From Achromobacter spanius (lineage in GTDB: Bacteria > Pseudomonadota > Gammaproteobacteria > Burkholderiales > Burkholderiaceae_B): a DNA stretch of 64,000 bases. The stretch spans positions 1,798,001 through 1,862,000 of the forward strand of contig NZ_CP034689.1 of assembly GCF_003994415.1 (NCBI RefSeq), in the 5' to 3' direction. A model generated the notes under the pieces. The model saw nothing but the letters and a program-made list of their open reading frames with translations, had not been told where the DNA came from and ran no database searches. A program made the translations under genes and the position numbers. Below are positions 8,254 through 16,428 of the stretch, in pieces. Each line of letters begins with the position of its first letter. Positions within the stretch are counted from its first letter, which is position 1.

Positions 8254-8909
8254 GTTTTAGGAATGACATAGCCGACGCCTCTGACGTTCTGAATCAAGTC
8301 CGAGCCTAGTTTCTTGCGCAGGCCATGAATATAAACTTCAACCGCGTTGCTGCTGACGCTGTCTTTCCAGCTGTAGAGTTTTTCTTCCAGTTGCGCGCGT
8401 GAAAAGATCATGCCGGGGCGCGAGATCAGGGGTTCCAGCACGGCCCACTCGCGGGCCGTCAGCGCCACGGGTGTGCCGTCCACCATCGCGGCGTGTGCCT
8501 GTGGGTCGATCGTGATGCCGTCATGTTCGAACACGGGTTCAGCGCGGCCGGCGCTGCGGCGGATCAGGGCGCGCATGCGCGCCAGCAACTCATCCACGTC
8601 ATAGGGTTTGACGATGTAGTCATCGGCACCCGCGTCCAACCCCGCAATGCGGTCGCTGACGGCGTCGCGGGCGGTGGCGATCAGCACTGGAGTGCGGTCC
8701 TTGCGCGTGCGCAGGTCGCGCAGCAAGGCCAGGCCGTCGCGCTTGGGCAGACCCAGGTCAAGCAGGATCAGATCATAGGTGTCGGTGCGCAGCGCCAATT
8801 CGGCGGCGTTGCCGTCCCGGACCCAATCAACGGCGTAGTGTTCCGCGCGCAGGCAATCCAGCACACTTTCACCGATCATGAGGTCGTCTTCGACAAGGAG
8901 GATGCGCAT
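8250..8909 (-). CDS. OmpR-family response regulator
   Basis: 219 residues. The receiver domain has the acidic pair EDD, the phospho-acceptor Asp in LILLDLGLPKRDG and the conserved Lys in IVKPYDVDELLARM. A winged-helix DNA-binding domain follows (LTAREWAVLEPLISRPGMIFSRAQLEEKLY, then VEVYIHGLRKKLGSDLIQNVRGVGY). It is the first gene of a regulator-kinase-protease order. A terminator and tRNA-Thr lie upstream, so its promoter should fall between about 8910 and 9020. Confidence 0.94.
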   Translation of the reverse strand: MRILLVEDDLMIGESVLDCLRAEHYAVDWVRDGNAAELALRTDTYDLILLDLGLPKRDGLALLRDLRTRKDRTPVLIATARDAVSDRIAGLDAGADDYIVKPYDVDELLARMRALIRRSAGRAEPVFEHDGITIDPQAHAAMVDGTPVALTAREWAVLEPLISRPGMIFSRAQLEEKLYSWKDSVSSNAVEVYIHGLRKKLGSDLIQNVRGVGYVIPKT

Positions 8910-9020
8910 GGTGGTCTTCGCTTTGCTGAATGAAATCCAGCAAGTTGGATGCGCGGCGGGCGGGGGGAGTTCCCAAGCGGGCCAGGGAGCAAGAAATGTT
9001 CTGGCGCGGAAATGAAAAAA

Positions 9021-9042
9021 GCAGCCCGAGAGGGCTGCTTTT
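9021..9042 (-). terminator. Intrinsic terminator after tRNA-Thr
   Basis: GCAGCCC, loop GAGA, GGGCTGC, with A-rich and T-rich flanks. It lies immediately 3' of the minus-strand tRNA-Thr. Confidence 0.8.
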
Positions 9043-9048
9043 AGAATT

Positions 9049-9124
9049 TGGTGCCGGCAATAGGAGTCGAACCTACGACCTTCGCATTACGAATGCGCTG
9101 CTCTACCAACTGAGCTATGCCGGC
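9049..9124 (-). tRNA. tRNA-Thr(CGU)
   Basis: A 76-base cloverleaf on the minus strand. The acceptor arms GCCGGCA and TGCCGGC pair, the T-loop contains GTTCGACTC-like sequence, and CCA is encoded. The anticodon loop TTCGTAA gives CGT, which reads ACG (threonine). A terminator follows directly. Confidence 0.96.
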
Positions 9125-9315
9125 AAGACCATTTGCTTCAATTCATGCGTGTCGAAATCAGGATTTCACCGACGCTCAAACTTCAAGCAAAACATCTTTG
9201 TTCTTCCCAGTTTTTCGCCCTGTTTATGGGGCCTGATCTGGAAAGACCGAAATCATATCAGAGTTTTTTGGCGATGGGAAACAACTGGCCAAAAAAGAAG
9301 AAAAAAAATCGCAGT

Positions 9316-9344
9316 TTGCATGCGCTAAAAATTTAGGTCATAAT
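9316..9344 (+). promoter_or_regulatory. Sigma-70 promoter of tRNA-Asn
   Basis: TTGCAT at 9316-9321 and CATAAT at 9339-9344 are separated by 17 bases, placing a start about 8 bases before the mature tRNA 5' end. Confidence 0.65.
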
Positions 9345-9359
9345 TACGTTCTTGGCAGA

Positions 9360-9435
9360 TCCCCGATAGCTCAGTCGGTAGAGCGACGGACTGTTAATCC
9401 GCAGGTCGCTGGTTCGAGCCCAGCTCGGGGAGCCA
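9360..9435 (+). tRNA. tRNA-Asn(GUU)
   Basis: A 76-base cloverleaf. Acceptor TCCCCGA pairs with TCGGGGA, the T-arm has GGTTCGAGCC, and CCA is encoded (9433-9435). The anticodon loop CTGTTAA gives GTT, asparagine. A consensus-like promoter precedes it. Confidence 0.97.
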
Positions 9436-9504
9436 AAAAAATTCAAGATCAATAAGCTGCAGCTGAAAAAGATGCTAACGCCTAGGGATCCAAAGCCGAA
9501 CAAA

Positions 9505-9535
9505 AGGGCCACTCGCGAAAGCGGGTGGCCCTTTT
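9505..9535 (+). terminator. Intrinsic terminator after tRNA-Asn
   Basis: A long stem with AGGGCCAC paired to GTGGCCCT around a GAAA tetraloop, followed by a T-run. It separates the tRNA from the GTPase gene that starts about 30 bases later. Confidence 0.85.
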
Positions 9536-9566
9536 TGTCGCTCTGTTGGTTCTTTCGGGTTGAGTG

Positions 9567-10583
9567 ATGGAAGACGATAGGCAGAAAGAGGATAAGCGCA
9601 TTGGCGTGACGGTGCTCTCGGGTTTTCTGGGTAGCGGCAAGACCTCGCTGCTCAACCGTTTGCTGCACGAGTCCGCCTATTCCGAGGCGGTCGTCATCGT
9701 CAATGAGTATGGCGATGTTGGGGTGGATCATCACTTGGTCAGGTTGGCGCCCGCCAATGTGGTGCTCGTCGAAGGCGGCTGTCTTTGCTGTGTTGTCAGC
9801 GGCGCGGTGGTTGATACCTTGCGTGATCTGTTCATGCTGGCGGTCAGTCGCCGGATCAAGCCGTTTCGGCGTGTGATCATTGAAACCAGTGGGCTGGCTG
9901 ACCCCGCCTCGACGCTATTCATGCTCAAGCATGACCGGTTTCTTGCCGAACGCTATGCGTATCGCGGCGCAATCGTCTTGGTGGACGTGCGCCACGGCGA
10001 AGCACAATTGGCGAACCAGCCCGAGGCGGCGCGGCAATTGGCGCTGGCCGACACTGTTGTATTGAGCAAATCCGATTTGGCCGACTCGGCGCAATTGCGG
10101 CGGGTTGAGCAAGCGGTCATTGCCGTCAACCCTGGCGCGCAGCGCTGCGTGCAACGACACGACTCTCCGTTGGCTGGCATCCTGCGTGATGGTCCAGATG
10201 GACTGGTGCGGCGCGATGGCGCGGCATTGTCGAATTGGCTGCAGGCTTTTGCGCGGCCAGGCGCCAGCCGGCATGCGAGTGTGGGCAGTTTTTCATTGGT
10301 GTTGTCGTCCCCGCTGGGGCGGGCCGCGTTTCTGGCGGGCGTCTCCCGTATACAAGAGCGCTTTGGTCCGGGCATTTTGCGCATGAAGGGGCTGGTGTGT
10401 TTCGAGGGAGACACGCTGCCATGCGAGGTGCATGGTGTGCATGGCGAGCTGTATCCCTTGCGGACGCTGGCGCAGTGGCCAAGTGATGAGCGGGCGTCCC
10501 AATTGGTCTATATCGTGCGAGGCCTGGACGTTGCGGAGGTTCGTGCGGCGGTGATCGAGGCGCTGGGCCAGGCGCCAGCTTGA
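9567..10583 (+). CDS. CobW/COG0523-family GTP-binding metallochaperone-like protein
   Basis: 338 residues from ATG 9567 (a GTG lies just before it). G3E-family P-loop GTPase: Walker A GFLGSGKTSLLN at about 17-28, the family metal-site motif GGCLCC near residue 75, ETSGLADP (Walker B region) and the base-recognition motif SKSD. A CobW C-terminal domain follows. Members deliver metals (Zn, Co, Ni) or assist metalloenzyme assembly; the metal here cannot be read from sequence. No cobalamin or Zur-regulon gene is adjacent, so the substrate is unknown. Confidence 0.85.
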   Translation: MEDDRQKEDKRIGVTVLSGFLGSGKTSLLNRLLHESAYSEAVVIVNEYGDVGVDHHLVRLAPANVVLVEGGCLCCVVSGAVVDTLRDLFMLAVSRRIKPFRRVIIETSGLADPASTLFMLKHDRFLAERYAYRGAIVLVDVRHGEAQLANQPEAARQLALADTVVLSKSDLADSAQLRRVEQAVIAVNPGAQRCVQRHDSPLAGILRDGPDGLVRRDGAALSNWLQAFARPGASRHASVGSFSLVLSSPLGRAAFLAGVSRIQERFGPGILRMKGLVCFEGDTLPCEVHGVHGELYPLRTLAQWPSDERASQLVYIVRGLDVAEVRAAVIEALGQAPA

Positions 10584-10696
10584 TTCTGTGCGGGTATTGC
10601 GGGGTGCGCAGCGCTCAAAATGTCGCCATTTTGGCGCGGATGTTGCACAGAAATACGGTATAACCGGTACGGTCTGATGCAAGAACCGAGACAATC

Positions 10697-11602
10697 ATGG
10701 ATCGTTTGAAGGCGATGCAGGTGTTCGTGGAAGTTGCCGACCGGGGTAGCCTGTCGGCGGCGGCAGTTCATTTGGATATGTCGCGCGCCATGGTGTCGCG
10801 CTATCTGGCGGAAATGGAGCAGTGGGTGGGGGTGCGCTTGCTGCATCGCACGACGCGTCGCTTGAGCCTTACACCCGCGGGCGCGGAAACTTTGCCGCGC
10901 TGCCGGCAGATGCTGGATATGGTGGGCGATCTGCGCAGTGCGGTGTCCACGCCCGAAGACACGCCGCGCGGCTTGTTGCGGCTTACCACCAGCATGTCAT
11001 TCGGCACGCGTCAGTTGGCGCGCGTGGTAGCTGACTACGTCAAGCTGCACCCGGATACCTCGGTTGATCTGATGTTGGTGGAGCGGGCTGTCAATCTGGT
11101 CGAAGAGCGGGTCGACTTGGCTGTCCGCATCACTAACGACCTGGATCCCAACCTGATCGCCCGCAAGCTGGCGGTGTGCCGTTCCGTGGTGTGCGCATCT
11201 CCCGAGTATCTGTCTCGCGAAGGCATGCCGGCGCGCATCGAAGATTTGTCTCAGCGTAACTGCCTTACCCACTCTTACTTTGGCAAAAGCCTGTGGCGCT
11301 TCGAGCGTGATGGTCAGCCTGTGGATGTGCCGGTCAGTGGCAATATCAGCGCCAACGAGGCGTCCGTACTGCTGAGCGCCGCGCTGGAGGGCGCGGGTAT
11401 TGCGATGTTGCCCACTTACTGCGCAACGGAAGATATCGCCGCAGGCCGATTGAGGGCGATTCTGCCGCAATGCAAACCGCAAGAGCTTGGTATTTACGGG
11501 GTGTACGCATCACGCCGGCAAATGCCGCTGATATTGCGCTCCATGCTGGATTTTCTGGTCGAGCGGCTGGGTTCCGCGCCGTGGGACAAGCCTGGGGCAT
11601 AG
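10697..11602 (+). CDS. LysR-family transcriptional regulator
   Basis: 301 residues. An N-terminal winged HTH (MDRLKAMQVFVEVADRGSLSAAA, then RTTRRLSLTPAG) is followed by a LysR substrate-binding domain. Starting with MDRLKAMQVF and using the RTTR motif places it in the large group of single-unit LysR regulators whose genes are often not divergent from a target. The flanking genes read the same way (GTPase) or are a tRNA, so no target can be inferred. Confidence 0.9.
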   Translation: MDRLKAMQVFVEVADRGSLSAAAVHLDMSRAMVSRYLAEMEQWVGVRLLHRTTRRLSLTPAGAETLPRCRQMLDMVGDLRSAVSTPEDTPRGLLRLTTSMSFGTRQLARVVADYVKLHPDTSVDLMLVERAVNLVEERVDLAVRITNDLDPNLIARKLAVCRSVVCASPEYLSREGMPARIEDLSQRNCLTHSYFGKSLWRFERDGQPVDVPVSGNISANEASVLLSAALEGAGIAMLPTYCATEDIAAGRLRAILPQCKPQELGIYGVYASRRQMPLILRSMLDFLVERLGSAPWDKPGA

Positions 11603-11633
11603 CTGCGGTACGCCGTGGTGTGGATTTTCGGCC

Positions 11634-11661
11634 TTGAGGGCTTGGGTTATGGCGGTATAAT
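11634..11661 (+). promoter_or_regulatory. Consensus-like sigma-70 promoter without an obvious gene
   Basis: TTGAGG (11634-11639), 16-base spacer, perfect TATAAT (11656-11661). The predicted start near 11668 opens a region with no convincing reading frame. A small hairpin GGCGA-TTT-TCGCC followed by TCTTTT lies at 11832-11851, which could end a short transcript of about 180 bases. Confidence 0.35.
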
Positions 11662-12143
11662 TTTCAAAATGCGCGGGCGAGTCAATGTCCGCTAGCATGT
11701 AGTCTTCGAAAATATTCAAGAATTTTAAGTCTGGCGCAGATCTGGCCCCCCAAAGCTTGATGGTCCGGGCCCTTGATATTGATTGCCGCGGGACTAGGAT
11801 GCCGGATTCCGGCTCGTCCTGCAGGCTTGTTGGCGATTTTCGCCATCTTTTCCAGAATTTGCTTAAGGCCTCTGCCGCGCATCGAAGTGGCAGGCCATTG
11901 CCCCATCTTGATTGGCGCGCCTGTGTGGGCGCGTGCTTGCCGCGCATGGCAGTCAACCCAGGAACCCTGTGAACACTACGCCCTTTTACGTCGCCCATCG
12001 CAGTTCTGCACGCATGGGCGTGCGGCAGGGCAGGGTAGGCGTGGAGTCGGTGGTGGTCGCGGATGCCTGGCGCGCGCGCGCGGCGCAAGCCGCTGAGAAT
12101 GTGATCAACGACGATGTGATCAGTAAAGACGGCGCAAATGAAA
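11662..12143. other. About 480 bases without a supported gene
   Basis: This lies between the LysR gene and the fMet tRNA. It is locally AT-richer at 11695-11745 and holds several small inverted repeats (for example GCCGGATTCCGGC near 11802). Frames on both strands run through it, but the long minus-strand one enters through the tRNA sequence and shows no family. It could hold a small RNA (see promoter at 11634) or decayed sequence beside a tRNA. Confidence 0.4.
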
Positions 12144-12168
12144 AAGGCCCGGCGCATTCGCCAGGCCT
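12144..12168 (-). terminator. Intrinsic terminator after tRNA-fMet
   Basis: On the minus strand AAGGCC-T-GGCG, loop AATG, CGCC-G-GGCCTT runs into TTTTC, just downstream of the tRNA. Confidence 0.7.
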
Positions 12169-12177
12169 TGATCAATT

Positions 12178-12254
<77 letters not shown>

Positions 12255-12316
12255 TCTGAGAAAAGAATATTAACCTTATTTTCCACCGGGTGCAAGTTAG
12301 CCCTTTTTGAATTTGA

Positions 12317-13522
12317 ATGTCGATGAACGATAGTGAGGCAATACTCGTGCTGGAAACCGCGTTGCTATGCGCGGTGCAGCCGATGCAACTGTCCGATATG
12401 CGCAAGCTATTCGGGGATGATGAGCAGTTCGACAACAGCAAGCTGCGCGGGCTGTTGGAGACGCTGCAAGCCAATTGGGCCGATGGTGGTCTTGAGCTGG
12501 TGCAATTGGCGAGCGGATGGCGATTTCAAAGCCGGCCGCATATGCAGCGCTATCTTGAGCGGCTCAGCCCAGAAAAGCCGCCCAAGTACTCACGAGCCGT
12601 CATGGAGACGCTGGCTATCGTGGCTTGGCGCCAACCGGTAACGCGGGGCGATATCGAAGACATACGCGGCGTGACCGTCTCGTCGCAAATCGTGAAAGCC
12701 CTGGAAGATAGAGGGTGGATCGAGGTGATCGGGCACCGTGATGCGCCGGGGCGTCCGGCTCTGTTTGGCACCACGCGCCAGTTCCTTGATGATCTGGGCT
12801 TGCGCGCGCTGGACGAGTTGCCGCCCCTGGAATCCGCCCAGGCCGCAGCCGCGCTGGCCGGGCTGGACCTCGGCGAGGTGCAGCAATTGACCGGCGAGGG
12901 CGCCATTCCCACGAATGAACCGGCTGAGGCGGAGGTTGCCGCCGAAACTATGAACGGTTTGGCCGAGGCCGCCAGCGATGGCGGAAAGGGGAATCAAGGG
13001 GAATTTGCCGTCGGAAATGCGGACGAAGCCCGCGAAAATAGCGATCTCCCCGTTGCGGAATTGCCTGTTTCGGAACAGGATGCACCCATAGACCCGGTCG
13101 ATAGCGTAGAATCCGTCGTTTCGCGCACAGAAGAAGGCGCGGATCCCGATGACGAATCCACCGTCCGGGAGCAAGCCGAAGGCTTGTCCAATACGCCGAT
13201 CCTGTCCGGTTTTCCCGACGACAGAACCGGTAACGACATTTCCGATATGGCCGCCGACCCTACTGAGGCCGGTGCTGCAAAGGAAAGTGTCGAGCACGCA
13301 AAACACGCGGAACCGACCGACCCGATTGACGAGACCGATCACGCAGCGCCTGGCGCAGCTGGGCATGAGCCCGATTTCGGCCTTGATGATCCTGTTCGGC
13401 CCGAAACCGATGCCGCTTCCTCGGCTTCGGATGACGTGGATCCGGCGCAGCCTGGCGCTGGCCGCGATTCGGCGTCCCCTGATGATGACGAGCCCGCCCC
13501 TGGCAGGCGTACCCAAGTTTGA
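12317..13522 (+). CDS. scpB: Segregation and condensation protein B with long acidic tail
   Basis: 401 residues. The first 180 or so form the ScpB double winged-helix unit (LETALLCAVQPMQLSDMRKLF; ERLSPEKPPKYSRAVMETLAIVAWRQPVTRGDIEDIRGV; GRPALFGTTRQFLDDLGL), the partner of ScpA in the SMC chromosome-condensation complex. The remaining 220 or so residues are rich in Glu, Asp, Ala and Pro with no recognisable fold, about twice the family length. The stop overlaps possible starts of rluB, so the two are likely one operon. scpA is not adjacent in this window. Confidence 0.92.
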   Translation: MSMNDSEAILVLETALLCAVQPMQLSDMRKLFGDDEQFDNSKLRGLLETLQANWADGGLELVQLASGWRFQSRPHMQRYLERLSPEKPPKYSRAVMETLAIVAWRQPVTRGDIEDIRGVTVSSQIVKALEDRGWIEVIGHRDAPGRPALFGTTRQFLDDLGLRALDELPPLESAQAAAALAGLDLGEVQQLTGEGAIPTNEPAEAEVAAETMNGLAEAASDGGKGNQGEFAVGNADEARENSDLPVAELPVSEQDAPIDPVDSVESVVSRTEEGADPDDESTVREQAEGLSNTPILSGFPDDRTGNDISDMAADPTEAGAAKESVEHAKHAEPTDPIDETDHAAPGAAGHEPDFGLDDPVRPETDAASSASDDVDPAQPGAGRDSASPDDDEPAPGRRTQV

Positions 13523-13539
13523 AATTCGGAGCTGTCCCA

Positions 13540-15393
13540 GTGACAACGAATACAGCAATGCAGGACGACAATCCCCGTTCGGATGACACCGTTTCCAACG
13601 GTCAGCCGGATTCCTCTTCCGTGCGCGAACCCGCCGCCGAAGGCGAGGCCGGTGCCCGTGGGCGCGGCCGCAAGCTAAGGACGCCTTTCCGCCGCCGTCG
13701 TGGAGATGCCGCGGCAGAGCAGGCGCCGGCGGCAGGTGGCCAGCCGGCCGCCGCCGCCTTGGTCGAGTCGGCTGACTCCCGTGGTGGCGAGCAAGAAGCG
13801 GAACAAGCGCTGTCGTATCTTGACAACGCTGAGCGCATGGAGCAGCGGCTGGGCAAGTACCTGAACAGCGATTCGGTCATGCCCAAGCTGCACAAGGTGC
13901 TGGCGGATGCAGGCATCGGCTCGCGCCGCGAGATGGAAGAGCTGATCGTGGCCGGCCGCGTCTCGGTCAATGGTGAGCCAGCTCATATCGGCCAACGCGT
14001 TGCGCCCAATGATCAGGTTCGCGTGAACGGCAAGCCCATCATGCGTACCAATACAAAGAAGCCCCCGCGCGTGATCCTGTATCACAAGCCGGCAGGCGAA
14101 ATCGTCAGTCACGACGATCCGGGTGGCCGCGCCAGCGTGTTTGCGCGTCTGCCCAAGTTGCGCACGGGTAAATGGTTGTCGGTGGGGCGGCTGGACTTGA
14201 ATACGGAAGGTCTGTTGATCTTCACGACGTCTGGCGATATGGCCAACCGCATCATGCATCCCCGTTACGGTACCGAGCGGGAATACGCCGTCCGTGTGCT
14301 GGGCGAGATGGATGAAGCGCAACGCCAGTCGCTGGTCGATGGTATTGAGCTTGAAGATGGCCTGGCGGCATTCGGCGCGCTGGACTATCTGGGCGGCGAC
14401 GGCAGCAATCGCTGGTACCGCGTCACCCTGCAAGAGGGGCGTAACCGCGAAGTGCGCCGCATGTTCGAAGCGGTTGGCGTCACCGTCAGCCGACTGATTC
14501 GTACCCGCTTCGGCGATGTTGTGCTGCCTCGCAGCTTGCGTCGCGGCCGCTGGGAAGAACTGGATGGCTCGTTGGTCACCGCCTTGATGGTCCAGCTTGG
14601 ACTGTTGCGCGAAGACGACGAATCGGGTGGTAACCGCCGTCGCTCAAAGCAACCCCAATCCCATGACAGCGCGCTGCCCCCGGGCTTCGGCACCATGGAT
14701 CGCAATGGCATGAATGGCGCCCGTATCGGCCGTCGCGGCAAGCTGCAAGGCGGCCGCTTGGGTAGCGCCGGGCAAGCGGCGGCGTGTCCGTCCGACCCGT
14801 TCGGTACTGGTCTGATGATCGCAGGCGGTTATGCCAACGGTCATCCGCTTGCCGCGGAAGGCGCTGGTGGCAATCGCAAGGGCGGCAAGCCCGGCGGTGG
14901 TCGCTCGGCATCGGCGGGCGGCGGGCGTCCCGATGGCAAGCCCGGCGGTAAGCCGGGCGCCAAGCCTGCTGGCAAGATGGGTGGCAAGCCGCGTGGTCCG
15001 CGCGGTCCGCGTGCGGCGGCAGCGGGCGGACAACCGGGCAATGTGGCATCGGTAGATGCCGGCGTTGTCGGCAACGTGGCCGAAGGCCAGATGGGCGGTG
15101 GCCGCAAGCCTCCCGGTGGCAAGCCGGGCGGCAAGCCGCAAGGCGCGCGCGGCGGCAACGGTGGTCGGAATGGCAAGCCCGCGGCTGCGGGTGGGCGTGG
15201 CGGAAACAAGTCCGAAGGACCGCGCAGCGCGGGCGGCTCGGCGGCCAATAAGGGCCCGGGTGCGGGCGGCAAACCGCGCGCACCGCGTGCAGCCTCGTCG
15301 GCGCCGCGTGGCGACGACTGGCAACCCCGCAGCGCATCCGCGCATGAATCCCGTCTGGGCGTCATGGGTGGGCGTGGTCGTCAAGGTCGCTGA
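13540..15393 (+). CDS. rluB: 23S rRNA pseudouridine synthase B with basic Gly/Lys/Pro tail
   Basis: 617 residues from GTG 13540 (GGAG eight bases upstream; ATG 13558 is the alternative). It makes pseudouridine 2605 in 23S rRNA (family knowledge). After a disordered acidic/basic leader come an S4 domain (KVLADAGIGSRREMEELIVAGRVSVNG) and the RsuA/RluB catalytic domain with the active aspartate in GRLDLNTEGLL and NREVRRMFEAVG. The final 250 or so residues are Gly/Lys/Pro/Arg repeats of GGKPGGKPG type, strongly basic and low-complexity. Long tails are common in betaproteobacterial RluB but this is at the large end. Confidence 0.93.
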   Translation: MTTNTAMQDDNPRSDDTVSNGQPDSSSVREPAAEGEAGARGRGRKLRTPFRRRRGDAAAEQAPAAGGQPAAAALVESADSRGGEQEAEQALSYLDNAERMEQRLGKYLNSDSVMPKLHKVLADAGIGSRREMEELIVAGRVSVNGEPAHIGQRVAPNDQVRVNGKPIMRTNTKKPPRVILYHKPAGEIVSHDDPGGRASVFARLPKLRTGKWLSVGRLDLNTEGLLIFTTSGDMANRIMHPRYGTEREYAVRVLGEMDEAQRQSLVDGIELEDGLAAFGALDYLGGDGSNRWYRVTLQEGRNREVRRMFEAVGVTVSRLIRTRFGDVVLPRSLRRGRWEELDGSLVTALMVQLGLLREDDESGGNRRRSKQPQSHDSALPPGFGTMDRNGMNGARIGRRGKLQGGRLGSAGQAAACPSDPFGTGLMIAGGYANGHPLAAEGAGGNRKGGKPGGGRSASAGGGRPDGKPGGKPGAKPAGKMGGKPRGPRGPRAAAAGGQPGNVASVDAGVVGNVAEGQMGGGRKPPGGKPGGKPQGARGGNGGRNGKPAAAGGRGGNKSEGPRSAGGSAANKGPGAGGKPRAPRAASSAPRGDDWQPRSASAHESRLGVMGGRGRQGR

Positions 15394-15536
15394 TTTGCCT
15401 GCCAGTGGCGCGTTGGCCGCGCCGCTGGCCGCGATATGTCCCGTATAAGCGTAAGCCCTAGATGAATCAGGCGTTTTTCCTGTTTATCTGGTAAAATCAA
15501 TGGTTTTCATGGCTTCGCGTCATTGCTTTTTGCGTC

Positions 15537-15609
15537 CCGCCTCTGGCGGGTAGCGGGCAAGCCGCCTCTGGCGGATAGTGGGCAGCCGCCTCTGGCGGGT
15601 AATGCGCAG
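15537..15609. repeat. Three tandem 24-25-base units each with a CCGCC/GGCGG hairpin
   Basis: Units start at 15537, 15562 and 15586. Each begins CCGCCTCTGGCGG, itself an inverted repeat with a 3-base loop, followed by a diverged AT(A)GNGGGCA spacer. In RNA this would form three successive small hairpins. Confidence 0.85.
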
Positions 15610-15615
15610 GGGCAG

Positions 15616-15675
15616 GTCTGAAAGGGTTGGGTCTGAAAGGATTGGGTCTGAACAGATCGAGTCTGAACGGATCGA
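15616..15675. repeat. Four tandem 15-base units in the rimP leader
   Basis: Four in-phase copies begin GTCTGAAAGGGTTGG, GTCTGAAAGGATTGG, GTCTGAACAGATCGA and GTCTGAACGGATCGA. A further diverged copy (CTGAAAGGTTGGGTTTGA) lies near 15761-15778. The minus strand would read a repeated SD-rich pentapeptide, but no start signal or codon bias supports translation. Confidence 0.85.
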
Positions 15676-15891
15676 GCAGTCAATGATCAAATTGGCGCGC
15701 GGCAGCATGGCGCAGTTCAATAGCAGTTGGCATCGGATATGCACCAAGTGCCGCCGAACCTGAAAGGTTGGGTTTGAGCGGGCAGGGTTGGACAACCCAT
15801 GGTGCATCAAATTAGGTCGCAATATAGGGCGCTGCCCAGCATTGCTCCTTACGTGTAGTAGGGAAGCGGCTGGGCTCTGCGCAATATCGGT

Positions 15892-15918
15892 GGGCTGGGC
15901 GTGCAGCCCATTTTTTTT
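15892..15918 (+). terminator. Terminator-like hairpin directly before rimP (possible attenuator)
   Basis: GGGCTG (15892-15897), six-base loop, CAGCCC (15904-15909), then A and eight Ts (15911-15918). The rimP ATG is only six bases past the T-run. Downstream genes are essential, so the structure must be read through; regulated attenuation is the natural reading. The known NusA autoregulation of the E. coli operon makes NusA a candidate, as inference. Confidence 0.6.
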
Positions 15919-15924
15919 GAGTAT

Positions 15925-16428
15925 ATGGCTGATTTATTCGCATTGACCGAAGAGGCTCTGGCCGGCATGGACGTCGAACTCGTGGACGTCGAGCGTGCCG
16001 CCCTGGGCCTTTTGCGCGTAACGATCGATCGGGTCGGCGGTGTGCGCATCGAAGACTGTGAGCAGGTGTCCCGCCAATTGTCGCGGGTGTTCGAAGTCGA
16101 GAACGTCGATTACAAACGGCTGGAAGTCGGTTCGCCGGGTATAGATCGCCCGTTGCGCAATGAGGCTGAATTCCGCCGGTTTGCTGGCGAGCGCATCGAG
16201 ATCAAGCTGCGCGAGGCATTAGACGGACGTAAGGTTTTCTCCGGCACGTTGACCGTGCCCGAAGACGACGCCGCCGCCTCGGATGCCGCTGCTGGGATGC
16301 ACAAGACCGTCTTCGGTCTCGAATTTGAGGCAAAAAAGAACGAAATCCAGGTGTTGAATTTCACGGTCGAAGATATCGAACGTGCAAAACTGGATCCCGT
16401 TCTGGATTTCAAGGGCAAAAAGCGATGA
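15925..16428 (+). CDS. rimP: Ribosome maturation factor RimP
   Basis: 167 residues from ATG 15925; the frame opens earlier at a GTG inside the hairpin. RimP assists 30S subunit maturation. Features are LTEEALAGMDVELVDVERAALGLLRVTIDR, GVRIEDCEQVSRQLSRVFEVE, and the central motif YKRLEVGSPGIDRPLRNEAEFRRFAGERIEI. Between residues about 105 and 125 there is an Asp/Ala-rich insert not needed for the fold. The SD is weak and squeezed against the T-run. The stop overlaps the nusA start (ATGA). First gene of the translation operon. Confidence 0.95.
   Translation: MADLFALTEEALAGMDVELVDVERAALGLLRVTIDRVGGVRIEDCEQVSRQLSRVFEVENVDYKRLEVGSPGIDRPLRNEAEFRRFAGERIEIKLREALDGRKVFSGTLTVPEDDAAASDAAAGMHKTVFGLEFEAKKNEIQVLNFTVEDIERAKLDPVLDFKGKKR

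Noticed and set aside
8930..9328. 132-residue plus-strand frame across the tRNA-Thr gene
   Set aside because: Its middle is the antisense of the tRNA (GNRSRTYDLRITNALLYQL-type), a well-known spurious prediction; it has no SD or family.
9333..9734. 133-residue minus-strand frame across tRNA-Asn
   Set aside because: It contains the tRNA antisense product (SPSWARTSDLRINSPSLYRL-type) and overlaps the start of the GTPase gene.
15537..15675. Possible CRISPR-like array
   Set aside because: Units are contiguous without unique spacers and differ in sequence; no cas genes nearby.
15520..15822. Minus-strand frame with repeated SD-rich pentapeptides over the tandem repeats
   Set aside because: A 15-base repeat is a multiple of three, so any frame through it looks periodic; there is no SD or sensible codon use.
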